Assembly (NCBI GenBank): GCA_030248215.1
Contig: JASANG010002822.1
Coordinates: forward strand, 52,789-116,788
Direction: 5' to 3'
Length of the DNA: 64,000 nt
Source: Enoplolaimus lenunculus
Lineage: Eukaryota; Nematoda; Enoplea; Enoplida; Thoracostomopsidae
Each line of letters begins with the position of its first letter. Within the stretch, counting starts at the first letter, position 1. The position numbers and the translations under genes are program-made. Positions 26,201-37,744 of this stretch are shown here, in pieces. The notes under the pieces are model-generated. The model searched no databases and was not told where the DNA came from. It saw only the letters and a list, made by a program, of their open reading frames with translations.

Positions 26201-26739
26201 AAGTACGGAAACCTTTTTTTCTGCGGGACTGCATTAGCGTATGCTTATTTCAGACTCTTTTGCTAAACCGTTTAAGCTTAGGAATATGCTTACAAGCAAC
26301 ATCCGATGCAGTTACGCTCAAATGAACGACATCTCAGCATTTTGTATAAATTTGCTCTCTCAAACCTTGAATTCTGGCTTTTCAAGATATTTGACAGCCG
26401 GTCGGCCACAGTATAGAACACTTAATATGACACACATATCAACATAACATATAAAATGAGTATAGAGAGCCACAAACTGGGCCCTCGAGGTATAAGTGTA
26501 TATTATTCAACTCACATTCATTTTATATACTCTCATAGTGAATAGATTTCCAATAACACCGCTATGTATAACTGCCAGGGAAATGGCAGCTTATACAGGG
26601 GGCACAAGAGAAAGAAAAGTCACGAGCGAAGCGAACAAGAAGCCAAATAAAACGTAGACATATTACTTAACCTAAATTGCGTCCAAGGTGAAAACCTTAA
26701 ATCACATGAGATTGGTTCTCCTGCTGCACACTGCGTGGA

Positions 26740-26970
26740 AACAGAGGCGGATTCAAAATTTTTTGACGGGTGGTCGCGGGCTGACAAATGTTATGAAACG
26801 TAAAAATTGTAAGGTAGGGACCTTACCATTTTATCACAAAATTTCTAATAAGGGGGAGCGTAAGCCCCTCCATGGCCCTTCCCTAAATTTTCTAGTGCTT
26901 GGAAGGATGGGGGGTTTGCGGTTTGTGACATTTTTCTCGCCTGTCCAGCAACTTCCTGATGGGATACGCC
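26740..26970. repeat. GGCGGAT-type repeat (possible hAT remnant)
   Basis: It starts 'cagaggcggattcaaaatt', followed by 'ttgacgggtggtcgcgg' and 'tgttatgaaacgtaaaa'. Copies at 26.06 and 30.54 kb share 'atgttatgaaacgcaa' and the 'ttaccattttatcacaaaa' block. The CAG(A/T)GGCGGAT start is common at hAT-element ends; no transposase is present. Confidence 0.5.
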
Positions 26971-28229
26971 TCTAAACAACATCATACATTCTCCCATGTT
27001 ATATTATGTACTCATTGATATTGTGAAAATAATGAATATATACACACATACATACATACATTCGTTTTATTTGAGACTCATATGGCGCCGTGTCGTTCAC
27101 AGAAATTGACATCGAATGGGAGGGGAGATTTACCACCTAAAACTTCTAAAAATCTGGTTGTTAGAATCTCATTGGCTAAAATCGCTAACAATGTTCCAAT
27201 ATTAAATGCTGTGTGGAAAGCCAACAAAATTCGCTCTGGGGGAATGCTGTAGCATCCGCCTGGTCCTAAACATATCTCGAAGAGCACAATGTGTATTCAG
27301 CTCGCTAGAATAGGATGTTCGATATAGCGTTGGTTTTCAGCAAAATTGTGCCAGGCTTCAAGTTGTACGTAGGTTTGTGTGGTGGTTTATAAAGAGCTTC
27401 GGGCCACAACCAATAGTTGCTGAGTGATTTGAACAGAGAAATAGCTGATTTGCCGAGTATTTCGCCATTTTATGCTAAGGTTTTGGATTGTATAGAATGA
27501 TAGCTGTGTAGTTTAGAGAGTACGGGTGTACATTAAAGGACTCCGAGTGATATATACCCACACAAAACCAAACCAACGGTAAATGCACACGGCACGCTAT
27601 CACCTTTCCGTCGTTACCCTTGTATTTCAGCTTTGGACTTGGTCAGGATTTCATTTTGATAGATGACATCCAAGTGTAGCGAGCGAGAAAATTTTGTACC
27701 AGCATTGTGGATATTCTGAGGCCAAGATTATGGGACAAAATTAAACGGATCACGGCTGAAGTAATGTATGACGAGTTAGAAGCCAGAGGCAATTCAAAAC
27801 TGCCGTGGGTCTTATTTGAATGGCTAAAATGGGGTCATGGTTAAGGTAGGCACCAAATGGGGGTCATGGGGGGTTTGCTGCTTCGGTTTTGACTATTGTT
27901 TGGAGCGGAGGCACAATTTTTATATGCGGCAAAGATACTTTTTCAACCATTGGATTTTTTTTCAATGCTACTAAAAATAGCAAAAAGGTCAAAGTTTTCG
28001 TACGAGGCATATCGTGCCCTGCCCCCTCCCACCGTAATTGTGGGCCGGACACAGGACGCTCGCTAAAATTATTTAATGCGGTTATCTCGCCAAAATGATA
28101 TCTTGTATAAGTACGCTCGTGTCCAGGTTAAGAAGTAACTTTAGCAGAAGTATGGCTAAGGCGTATCTAAAAATTTCTAAAGGGGGAGGTAGCGCGGGAA
28201 ATAGCAGTGGAAAAAACGGGCCCAACGTA

Positions 28230-28450
28230 AGGGTTATACCTTATAATACAAACAGTGCCGGAGCAGGCAGGGGTGGGGTCTTCCCGCAAATTCCAGGGCG
28301 GGGTCCCCAAACTCGCGAGCGAAGCGATCGAGAAGCCAGACGCATTTTAAAAGTTAAGCGGTTTTTGTTTCAACCGGTTAGGGTGGGTGCCCCTTTACGG
28401 GTGGTGGCCCCCCAAATCAGGGTTACAGGGGTCGCTGCTCCAGCCGTGAA
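28230..28450. repeat. GC-rich dispersed repeat, copy 1
   Basis: It shares 'gaagcgatcgagaagccag', 'cggtttttgttt' and 'aaccggttagggtggg' with the copy at 52.11-52.30 kb, and a weaker match at 60.42-60.66 kb. It is much richer in G and C than its surroundings. The mechanism is unknown. Confidence 0.7.
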
Positions 28451-28600
28451 TGCAAAATTTTGGTTTTGATACCCGTTAATATACCAAGGCCGGGATGGGA
28501 TATCTTTGATTCGCCAGTGAACCGGAGCTTTGAGTATTGCCACTCATCTTTTTTCGACAACCGGTAGGCCGTATTTTCCCGGTGCATTGCTAGTCTTTGA

Positions 28601-28740
28601 GTGTATCAAATCTGTGCGAAACGTTTTAGTTTCACACTTTTATTTTTAGAATCAACGTTAAATTTTCCCCTTGATCACAGGAGAAACTTTGATTGATTCC
28701 AAAATTCAGTGTAAAAAACGTTTCGCACAGATTTTACACT
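28601..28740. mobile_element. Short hairpin element, 140 bp
   Basis: The left arm 'aaatctgtgcgaaacgtttt' is matched by the inverse of 'aaaacgtttcgcacagattt' on the right, with 'gtgta'/'tacac' outside. Arms are about 30 bp around an AT-rich loop. It is probably a small MITE. Confidence 0.7.
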
Positions 28741-29162
28741 GATTTGTGAAATCAGTTCAAGTTTCCTCTGGGGCGCTTAAAAGTTTTGTTCATTGAGTTT
28801 TTGTTGTAAAATACCGTTGTTTTTGTATAAATTGAAATTTTTAACTTGTATTGTATACACCGCCCCTCTGGGTCCACAAGTGTTTATTTTCAAATTCCAA
28901 AAATTTTCAAATTGTTTTTTCCGCAATACTTGCCACATTGTACATTTTGACAGAATCTGCATCGTCGTATTAAGTTGCACTTGAAATCTGCTCTTAAAAC
29001 TGAACATTGTGGCACCCAGATCAAGTTGTTTATATATTTTCCTTGTCCAACCTGACATCAAGTAAGCAACACTTGAATTCTGCAAGTATAAATTTGATGT
29101 TAACGAAATTTTTCTTGCCCCGCAAGAAATCTTCTTAGACCTGTATAAAATTTGGGGGCATA

Positions 29163-29317
29163 ATCGGGCCCGTAGCCAAAGGGGCAGGGGCTCAGCTCCG
29201 CCGGGAAAACTTTTGGCCCCCATAGATTTCCAATCTTGCTTTGAAAACCCTTTAATGCCCCTCCGGAAAAAATTTTCCGCCTCCCCTAGCAAGGTGAGCT
29301 GGCTACAGGCCTGGGCA
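29163..29317. repeat. GGGCCCGTAGCCA-type repeat, copy 4 (well preserved)
   Basis: It begins CGGGCCCGTAGCCAAAGG and ends GCTGGCTACAGGCCTGGGC, an inverted pair. The centre has 'gatttccaatcttgctttg' and 'tagcaaggtgagctggcta'. This is one of the two best copies; the other is at 61.37 kb. Confidence 0.75.
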
Positions 29318-29390
29318 TAATGCTTTGATCACGTTTGTGAGTCACCAGTTTGACGCTTACACAGGTGTAAAATATAAAGACAGTATTTCA

Positions 29391-29505
29391 GTTCGAAAAG
29401 CGATAACCACGTCTATAAACCTGTTTGCCAGCGAGTTGAACGAGGGAAATTTTGGTTTGACCTGTTAACGTTATTCTGCAGCCCGTAATAGTGCTTGGCT
29501 CTTCA
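29391..29505 (-). CDS. Candidate terminal exon, unidentified
   Basis: Minus-strand frame with motifs EPSTITGCRITL, TGQTKISLVQLAG and KQVYRRGYRFSN, then a stop. Composition is that of a normal globular protein. The acceptor could be tttttgaag just above 29504 or a later AG. Directly upstream is 'cagtggcggactcagg', a hAT-end-like repeat. It does not join in phase to the candidate exon at 31.14-31.24 kb without another exon between. It may be an orphan exon or a fossil. Confidence 0.3.
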
Positions 29506-29751
29506 AAAATATTGTTTTGATATACCCACCTCTGCATATGAGGGGCCGTTTTCGAAGCCCCTGCCTCAGCTATTCCTGAGTCCGCCACTGCTTTGCTCTC
29601 TGGGTGGAAATTTGAAAATTGCTCTTACTCGAAGCCTACAGAACAAATTCCAAGGCCAAAAATTGTCACTTCATCTGCACAAAAGACAGTGCTACAACTA
29701 GCAATTATAAATGCATACTGCAATCTCAACCGTGTAACACTGCAGTTCCAC

Positions 29752-29824
29752 TGCGTTATACATACATACACATATATATTGCAGAACTGCGTTATACATA
29801 CATACACATATATATTGCAGATTG
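29752..29824. repeat. Tandem duplication of ~36 bp
   Basis: Two consecutive copies of a unit containing 'gcgttatacatacataca' and 'catatatattgcag'. A third, partial copy follows. Confidence 0.85.
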
Positions 29825-29999
29825 CACACATATTGCAAACTAGTGGTAATTTCACTGCATTGTTAAAGTGCAAATTTTAAAACGAATTATACACAAAATG
29901 CACGCACGTTTTAGAGTTGTTGCAGTTTTCAAAATTATTGCTCAGACTCAGACGACTGTCACAGAAATGCTCGAGACAAAGTATATTCGAGCTCATTGA

Positions 30000-30178
30000 G
30001 CAGGGGTTGAGGGTCCCGCAGCCCTAAGGGACAGGGAGACTTGCGCACTCTACAATCATTTTGCTTCCTCTGGCAGTGTTTCAACTCCGTTTGTAAGCAA
30101 TCAGAAACCCGTATGTGCCCTTCCTAATTAACTTTAGACCCTCTGCTCCAGCAAGATGAGCTGGCTACGGACTTAAGG
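30000..30178. repeat. GGGCCCGTAGCCA-type repeat, copy 5 (diverged)
   Basis: The right end 'agcaagatgagctggctac' and the central 'tttgtaagcaatcagaaacc' match the family. The left end is decayed. Confidence 0.5.
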
Positions 30179-31135
30179 GTGCGTACCAAATGGGGGAAAG
30201 AGAGCCGCCCCGATCCACAAAGTCTAATTTCTTTTGGTCACATAAATACGACGTCTTATTGGATAATACTTATCAGTTTGCCAATTCGATCCTTGAAAAC
30301 CAATCAAATTTTAGCCGTCTTTTCTTTGCCGTACCCCACCGGTTCAAATCCGTCGATACGCCTCTGTCTTTGATGTAGGATGTGTAGTGTTTCTTTGGTA
30401 CAAGGATTTTTTCATAAAATTGTTTCGTTTGCCATTGAAACATGATTATTTGTACAATTTTAGTGGCTATTTATTACCCAAACGAATGAATACTTTTCGT
30501 TGTAGATTTAGGAGTTCTTGAGCAGTGCAGTTTGCCTTCCCTCTGTGCGGATCCAGAAATTGCTGACGGAGTCAGGCGGATTGCCTGGCTGGCAAATGTT
30601 ATGAAACGCAATTTTTACTGTATGCTATATATGTCACTGGCAGCGAAAATCTGTAAAGCAGAGACGCGTTATCATTTTATCACAAAAAATTTGTCAAGGA
30701 AAAGATTGTATTTTTGACAAAAAATTTCTAAGGGTTAAAAATTATAAGATACAGACCGTACCATTTTATCGCAAAATTTTTTTGACGGCGGTCGCCGCCC
30801 GGCCCGCTTCTGGATCAGCCAGTGTGCCTTACTTTGGGCTTTAGCATTCTTAGCTAAATCCTAGCGTTTGAGAATATTTTCTGTCTGGCTCGCTAATCCT
30901 GGCTGTGCATTGGTTATTACTTATCACAGATATTGCGTTTTTTGAAATTTATAGCATTTTCGGTATATTTTTAAAATTCAATTCAAACGGCCAACTGTAT
31001 CATAATGCATTCCTGTGCCCTTTTAAACGTTTTCATTTGCTGAAATTAATAAAATGAATACGTCAACTTTGAAATATAGTTCGTTACTATTGAACCGAGT
31101 AATTGAAAATTTATTTGAAATATTGTAATATTTAC

Positions 31136-31244
31136 CATTTGCAAGTCAAACACGGTGCGGCGCAACAATCTCGCTCCTTCGTGAGAATTATTGTAAAGTC
31201 TAAAACGCCACTCAGCGTATGAATTTTGGGCCGTAGCCACATAT
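31136..31244 (-). CDS. Candidate internal exon, unidentified
   Basis: On the minus strand an acceptor (cccctgacag) is followed by 109 bases open in one frame and by a GTAAAT donor. The product contains YVATAQNSYAEWRF, LYNNSHEGARLLRR and TVFDLQM. Exon length and phases are self-consistent (one base, then 36 codons). The left part overlaps the edge of a GGGCCCGTAGCCA-type repeat whose 'ggccgtagccac' end lies inside the exon, which weakens the call. Confidence 0.3.
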
Positions 31245-31402
31245 CTGTCAGGGGAATCAGTGGCGCTCAGTACCTCTGGAACAATTTTGACCCCCTAGAA
31301 GTTTTCAATCCCGCTTCAATTCATCGAAAACCCTTTTATACCCCTGATGAAAAATGTTTAGCTCCCCCTAGCAAGTTGATCTGGCTATGATCCCGAACAA
31401 TT
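31228..31402. repeat. GGGCCCGTAGCCA-type repeat, copy 6
   Basis: It starts 'gggccgtagccacatatc', has 'ttttcaatcccgcttc' centrally and ends near 'agcaagttgatctggctat'. Confidence 0.6.
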
Positions 31403-32439
31403 TGAGTTCAAAGTTTATACTTTAGCCAGGTTTGATTGAGCCTACGACAATCTTTTGGTCGGTTTGCACATTGGTTGGTTCACATTAAGAGCCGCATTCT
31501 TAACTGTGTGTATCATCATTTGAAAGCTAATAATCCAGACTCAAACAGTCCACTTGACATCTGAATTGCAGTCGCGAAATTTTTTTTGAAGCATCAGCGT
31601 GAATTAATTTCAAAATTTACCCTTAATTTCAAACTCCACCATTTTTTAAGTTTAAATTTCCAAGATTTCTAAATAACTTTTAAGAAAACTTTTTAGATAT
31701 TCAAAACGCTAATCAATGTGGTTGTAAACTTGCAACTCTAAACTATTCCTCACAAAACTTTTTAAGAATGTCTTTTAATTTGCATATATATGTTGTCTCT
31801 TGTTTATATATAAAATAGTTATAACAAGAGCTGGAACGCTGCCTAAAATACGCACGTGACGCGTTTCAGCTTTAATAACGAAAAATGTGGAGTTCGAAAC
31901 TTTAACGCATACTTAAGTTTTGAAAGTACATTGTAAAGTATAACCTTGCATTATTGCTCAAGCTTTTGATACAAGAGAAATAAACGTTTCATTTAACGGA
32001 TGATTGCAGAACCGGATATATATCAGTAATGAAGGGCGGCGGAGCGTGAGTTAAAAATAACAGTCCGTAACCGAATAACAGGGGGTACCCTCTGGAGAAG
32101 CTAAATAAATATCAGTCCCCCTCTTATTCGGGTCACTATAGTATTAATCACGTTTTGCAATTTTGTATTAACTATTTTAGCTATGTATTTTTGAAGTTTT
32201 ACCACTGGTTCTGACATTTAGTAAGAAACAAAATCCTACGAGATACGTTCACTTGGTTAATTCCCTCGATTGCTCCGCATTGCTCGAAGGTCCACATAAT
32301 AGCGCCTGTGTGCCATAGACTGAACCTGTTAAAAACCTAAAAAAAGCCGGAATTCGCACGTCCAAGTTTTTGCTGTCTTTTTTGCATTCGCTGTGTACCG
32401 GTTGTAGCGAGCTTCATATATTCGAACCTAATACGCAAG

Positions 32440-32819
32440 ATATTAACCAATCAATTTGCGCCAATCGAACCAGACCATCGGCGAGCGGCCAATTAACTCG
32501 AGATTGTAGTAGTTTAATCAACGAATCGGTGCTGCCATACTTTCGAAACATTGAATCAGATCGTGAATACTTGTAGTTTGTCATCCAATCGGTGTTGCTG
32601 AGTGAACAACGCGGAAATCATCGACTTTCAAAACAGCCAATCATATCGTCATACCCTGATATTATTTATCCAACCGGTGTTGCGGAGTAGACAGCGCTAA
32701 ACGCATCGACTTTTGACACAGCTAATCACATTGCGATTATTGTATCATAACCAATCGGAACTACGGAGTGAAAACGCTGAATTTTCAGGACCTGCAACGA
32801 TTACGAGGGCAAAGAGCGG
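32440..32819 (+). promoter_or_regulatory. CCAAT-box cluster upstream of the small membrane-protein gene
   Basis: Six CCAAT pentamers in the same orientation start at 32447, 32461, 32489, 32585, 32637 and 32751. Part of the stretch is a degenerate tandem repeat with a period of ~85 bp ('ccaatcggtgttgctgag' at 32585, 'ccaaccggtgttgcggag' at 32670). The last box lies 69 bp upstream of the ATG. CCAAT is the NF-Y binding site, and clusters at promoters are common in animals. Promoter activity is inference. Confidence 0.45.
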
Positions 32820-34512
32820 ATGGAACGCGGTGCAAGAAGTGTTTTCGAAGGCGAAACTAAATCTGATTATTCGGATTTGTACATTCTGGTTCCGCTGATT
32901 GTTATCGCAGCGTTAATTTCGTTCGGTCTTGTGATACCGATTTTGGCCAGAAGGTAAATAGTATTTTCGATGATTAGGTTGTAGAGACGTGACTTATAAG
33001 TTCAAGCCCATAGAAGACTCCCCTATACTCCCATTTGGAAGGGCGCCCACTAATGACAGGGGTTCGAGTTCTAACTAATTTAAACAAAGTCAGCGTAGTT
33101 CAAAAATGCGTCTGTCTTCTCGCTCGCGAATTTCTCAGCGCTATTCCACCTCTGTCCTAACTTTTTCAGTGCCGCAATTGACTCGTTAGGTTTCAGAGTA
33201 AACTTTATGCTGCGAACAAATCATATTCTAGCTCGCTCCAATCGCTCGCAAACATTTTACCATAAGGTTACACTGTAAATTTCAATGAGTTGATTAATTA
33301 ACTCAGAATGATGTTGAATCAACTCAAAATTCTGAGTTCTGTGATATCCTAACTCGAACTGAGCGATTCAACTCATTTTGAGTTAACATCAACTCACTGA
33401 AGTTTATTCTTGAGCCTAAGCCTAAGCCTAAGCGTTGCAACAATGAATTCCTAAGCGTAAGCCTAAGCAAAAATAGACCCACCAGAAACGTGAACGCTCC
33501 TTAAAGCAACATGGGCCCTAGGATCTATCGCCGAAAATTCATAAATCCGCCTCTATGTTATCGACATTGCTTAAGTCGACGGTTAACAACTTAGCTCGAT
33601 ATCCGACAATATTTGGAAAAAGGATTTGATGTTGGTTGAAGCTTAAAAATAGTACCAACTGTAAGTGCAGTTAACCAGAAGGATTAATTTGTGTTGTAAT
33701 CCTAAACCTAAGGCAAAGCCTAAGGCCAAGGAATTGACTGCGATGAATTCTATAGAACTCATAAAACCCTGAAATCTCAAAATCCCACCACAAACAAAAG
33801 CTATCAATTTTTCAGCTTGGACGGTGGGATACTGGGACGGCATTAAAGTATACATGGTCCGTCATATCCCTTCCGTTTGGGCTAGACCAGTCTGCTATTT
33901 GAATTAACAGCACTTTGGCCTTGGTTCAACTGCTAATAAACTTACAGACCTATCAGATTTGACTGCTTGGTCAGACGTGCAACCGTTAACAAATCAGCGT
34001 TGCTTTTACATCACTGTTGTTTTGCTACGTCTTACAATCGCTATTTGGCCTGGGATAATCTGCTGTTTGCTCCGAATAGCATATTGGCCGTCGTCAATGG
34101 CTCATTGACCAGAATAGAATACTGGCCAACGACATATATATCAGCGGTCGATTTTGTAGTTGTTTAGTCGACAAAGTCCAGTTGAAATTTTTGGATTGAA
34201 TATTTCAACTCAAGTTGGGTTAAACGTATTTTTCAATTTGTTACATTTCATACATTAATCAGTAAACAAAAGGGAAAATGGTATTTATTCGATTACTTAC
34301 GTTAATTCTAAAGTCTGTAAAAGAGTCTATTTTACCTCATCGCTGATTTGTTGTTTTGTTTCAGATGGTGCACACAATGTTGTACCGAGACCGCATGTGG
34401 TCCGTGTTGTCGTGGTACGATATTCTGCGTTGAATGCTGCCATCGTGCGGACTTTAGCCATTGTCCAGGATGCGTTGTTGTCGAAGATGTACCATCGGCG
34501 CCTACCAGATAA
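32820..34512 (+). CDS. Small single-pass membrane protein with cysteine-rich tail, 93 aa, 2 exons
   Basis: Exon 1 is 32820-32953, with donor AG|GTAAAT. Exon 2 is 34365-34512, with acceptor tttgtttcag and a TAA stop. Phases match (two bases plus one). Residues 1-20 are polar, 21-43 form one membrane helix (YILVPLIVIAALISFG then LVIPILAR), and the tail holds 11 cysteines at 47, 50, 51, 56, 59, 60, 66, 69, 70, 78 and 81 plus histidines at 71 and 77. The C-X2-C pattern suggests zinc binding or palmitoylation; the tail is probably cytosolic given the Arg pair after the helix. An in-frame TGA lies 42 bases upstream of the ATG. An acceptor-like attttcag ends at 32788, so an upstream exon is possible. 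I do not recognise the family. Confidence 0.6.
33271..33406. mobile_element. Palindromic MITE, CACTGTAAA type, copy 1
   Basis: It starts CACTGTAAATTTCAATGAG and runs to the inverse of the same sequence. Internal 'aactcagaatga' and 'ctgagttctg' blocks also pair. It sits in the intron of the small membrane-protein gene. Copies are at 36.28, 51.84 and 63.12 kb. Confidence 0.75.
33413..33517. mobile_element. GGCC-end MITE with CCTAAG core, truncated copy C
   Basis: A run of CCTAAG hexamers is followed by 'gacccaccagaaacgtgaa' and the right end 'ccttaaagcaacatgggcc'. The left end is missing, apparently cut by the neighbouring CACTGTAAA element. Confidence 0.7.
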
Positions 34513-35017
34513 CCACTAAACAGCACGACACCATCTCGGGAGCCACGGAACGAGTAGATGCCTCCGTCAAAGACAAGGGATCAATGGATGTATCATCTAT
34601 CACCAGTTAGCGATTAGGACTTGAATTGAATAATGGTACGTTTACGATCATCAACGTTGTTGGACATAAAAATGTACCCATGACTCCTGAAAGATGGCTT
34701 CCACTTGCTGAGTTTATCTCAGGGCCGTATTGTGAATCGAGCGCTTCGATTGAATCAAGGGCCCGTATTCTCAAATGGGTATAGCATCTATCATCAGTTA
34801 GCACAGTAACTCAATGTGATTTCGGGACCGTAAAACGGTTCGCGGTGGGAAATGTGTCATTCGCTCATGAGAGGTTCCCCTACTTGCCAACGACGACTCA
34901 GGAATAATACAACGAACACATCGCTTCAAAAGAAGTAAGGGGCTGTAATCTGAAATTGGTCATAGCATCTATCACCAGTTAGCGTTTGGTTTTCAAAGTC
35001 AATACTGGAATACGTTG

Positions 35018-35057
35018 TTGTTGTTGTTGTTGTTATTATTATTATTATTATTATTAT
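35018..35057. repeat. (TTG)n(TTA)n microsatellite
   Basis: Consecutive TTG triplets pass into TTA triplets. Similar short (TTA)n and (ATA)n runs occur at 7.74 and 10.10 kb. Confidence 0.95.
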
Positions 35058-35058
35058 T

Positions 35059-35375
35059 CTCCACAGCATGGAGTGGCAGATCCAGGAATTTCTGACTACA
35101 GGCATTCGATGTATAATAGTGAAAAAGCTGTGAAGCTAAACACAGGTGTATCGCACTAGCGAATGCAGTGCCAGATCGAGCAACTTGTACCGAAGAAACA
35201 AGCGATATGTAATAGCGAAAAAGCAGAGAAACCAAAACAGCAATTTTATGGACGCAACAAATGCAGCGGCGGATCCAGAAATTTCTGACGATAAGCAGGC
35301 GAAACATCGCAGTGAAAAAAGTGGATAAGCTAACCGCAATTTTATACAACAAATTCCAATTGCAGATTCAAAAAT
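35059..35375. repeat. Tandem repeat, 4 diverged copies of ~95 bp
   Basis: Successive units contain 'gcagatccaggaatttctga', 'ccagatcgagcaacttgta', 'gcggatccagaaatttctga' and 'gcagattcaaaaatttcga', followed by a 'aatagcgaaaaag' block. Starts are spaced about 90-100 bp. The GCGGATCCAG start links the unit to the GGCGGAT repeats at 26.74 and 30.54 kb. Confidence 0.65.
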
Positions 35376-36274
35376 TTCGAACTGGAAGCTCAATAGATAA
35401 CAGTGAACCAAGCCGAAATGCCAAACCCAACTTTAGTACTAAATCGTAATACAAAATTTTGAGAAACAAACAGACTTGCGACTGAAGCTTTGGTTACTGC
35501 TGCCATTCAGGTTAGTTGTCAAAAGCGCTTGACATTTTAAAATTAGCTGATTTTCAAAAGACGACAACGCTTTGATAGACGGATCGTTTCAGTAAATGCA
35601 GTGGTTGATTCAAAAACTCCAGACGGGAAGATGTACAAATAAGAGAACGAATGATATTCGAATACAATACTCGTGTTGTTATATACAAGAAGTAATAAAG
35701 AAGAGCTAAAAGAACTACGGACTTGATTATCAACTTACACCATGATGTGATGATAAGTGGAATATCGACTGGACCGTAGCCAACTCAGTACGGTAAATTT
35801 CGCCATAACATTTCGAGGGTAACCACGATAAGATCTCAAACAACTTACTAGCAGGCATATGTTTCCGAACGTCCGCTGAATGTTAAAACTTCCGCTCCAC
35901 ACGAAATTATGGACAATAATTCGGGGGTTCGAGCTTATGCTGGTGTTCACTAATGGTAAAATACAAACTGCATTCATATTGCAACAAATTTGACCAAACT
36001 GATTTGCGCGATTCGACTATCAGCGTCGCAGTTATAATTGAATTGTGGATTTTGAACTACGCCTTATACAGTTGAAAGTTAATCCGAAGACTTGTAAAAA
36101 CACGCGGCGTATATTGAAATTAAAATTGGCAGAAGCCAGGAGCGAAAATCGACTAAACTTAGCAACAAACTTGCTGTTGGAACCATGGAAAAAGATCCAG
36201 AGATTAATATCAGTCTCACATTCGTTTGTCAAGGACGTACAACACGGAAGCCTTTTATGCCGATGAACATTATG

Positions 36275-36492
36275 CACTGTAAATTCCAGTGAGTTGATTA
36301 ATCAATTCAGCTAGCGAGTTGGTTATTTTTGAATTAATATCAGTAAACATTATTAACTCATTCTGAGTTGAGCTGATTCTCACTCTGAACTGAGTTGACT
36401 CGGGGTGATTTCGTTAATTAGATCAGAATGAATTGAATCAACTAAAAATTCTGTGTTCTGATAGTCCTAAAACTCAGACTGAGTGATTCTAC
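36275..36492. mobile_element. CACTGTAAA-type MITE, copy 2
   Basis: The left end CACTGTAAATTCCAGTGAG is intact. The interior has inverted 'aactcagaatg'-type blocks. The right end fades into 'gactgagtgattctacag'. Confidence 0.65.
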
Positions 36493-37744
36493 AGGACCTA
36501 TCGCCAGAGACCGCTGTGACTTGCGTAATTTGTATGAAATATTATACTGATACAATGGCAAGCCTACGTCCAGCTTCGTCAGCAGCGATGTTAAACCTTT
36601 CTCACATAGAGTATACTATGAGCAACTAATCGCAGATTAAGCATGCGTAGCTGTTTTATTAAACGCAAAAGCAATTGTCATTGGTATGGAAACAAAGTCT
36701 GTATTCTCAAATGTGTATAGCACCTATCGTTCAGGAATAACTACAAAACTTGATCTGGTTAAAAATTCTGCGGTGATACTGTGACAAGACTACCAAGATT
36801 CGAGATTCAGTTTGTAATTTGACGACAGATAGAAAGTAATCAAGGTTTTGGATCAGAATTCGAATTCTCCAATGTGTGCAGCGTCTATCATCATTTGGTA
36901 ACATGCAAACATTCACCCATATTTCAAATGCGACACCAATGATTTTACGCATCTTTAACTTTATCAGTGTTATATGACAAATGCTGACGTTATAAGCTTG
37001 TCAAACTCATCAGCAGTGTTTCGTAGGTCAATAACCAGAAGGCATTCAAATTTCGTAGTTCACCTGAGCCCGTAGTCGCAAATATGCACAGCACCTATCA
37101 CCAGCGCTACAATATAAAAATAGCTGTTTTCGGAACGAATGTGCTTACTTGCAGGATTGTGTGGTGCAAGGACACCCCTGCTCTTACAGGGTACTGCTTC
37201 CTCCCAACGATTATGCAAATCTCGCCTAATCTAGCAATTTATGTTTCAGTCATAGCTTGGTGTGAGTTCAGTGGTATTCTGCTGGTGTTGTAAGCATTAA
37301 ACAAGGATGTTAACATCGTTTTGAAACACAGCAGCATCGCAATGCGTTTATAATCTCATCCGTTATTCTCAAATGTGTGTAGCATCTATTGCCATGAACG
37401 ATTTAAATGCTGTGGTGAAACTATGAGAAGCTGCTTTCAGTTTCAGAAGCTGCGCGTTAACCCTTTTCCGCATTGAGCCTACTATGAGCAACTCATCGCA
37501 AACGGATTACGTGCAACCGCTTTGCTAAATGAAAAAGCAATTAATAATGCTTCGTTGATCGGAGTCCGTATTCTCAAATGTGTATAGCATCTATCACCAG
37601 ATGACGATTGCAATTATTTGCGCAGTTTTCAATGCAATGCCGATGCTTTAACTTCGTCCTCAGCCAAGGACGAGAGTGTGTGACGCATTGCATGGAAACA
37701 AGGCAGATTAAGGCTTGGGGTTAAAAGAACACGAGTTTTTATGG

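Larger units (their letters stand above)
23660..28590. other. Intergenic stretch with decayed repeats
   Basis: No supported gene. 'aacttcttgacttg' with 'atattcggtaa' near 23.74-23.85 kb matches a block at 9.33-9.43 kb, a dispersed repeat. At 26.06-26.23 and 26.74-26.97 kb a repeat with 'tgttatgaaacg' and 'gtaagg taggga' blocks is present; the second copy begins with 'cagaggcggattcaaaatt', a sequence typical of hAT-element ends. Confidence 0.45.
34520..37740. repeat. Stretch of dispersed ~35-bp motif copies
   Basis: No gene is supported. A motif close to ATTCTCAAATGTGTATAGC followed by A(C/T)CTATC(A/G)CCAGTTAGCG recurs at about 34.59, 34.77, 34.96, 36.71, 36.87, 37.08, 37.36 and 37.57 kb, always in this orientation, mostly spaced 150-300 bp. 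The DNA between copies is largely unrelated. Confidence 0.6.

Noticed and set aside
28777-29292. 171-codon minus-strand open frame
   Set aside because: Part is the GGGCCCGTAGCCA-type repeat and the rest is AT-rich with no recognisable domain or splice sites.
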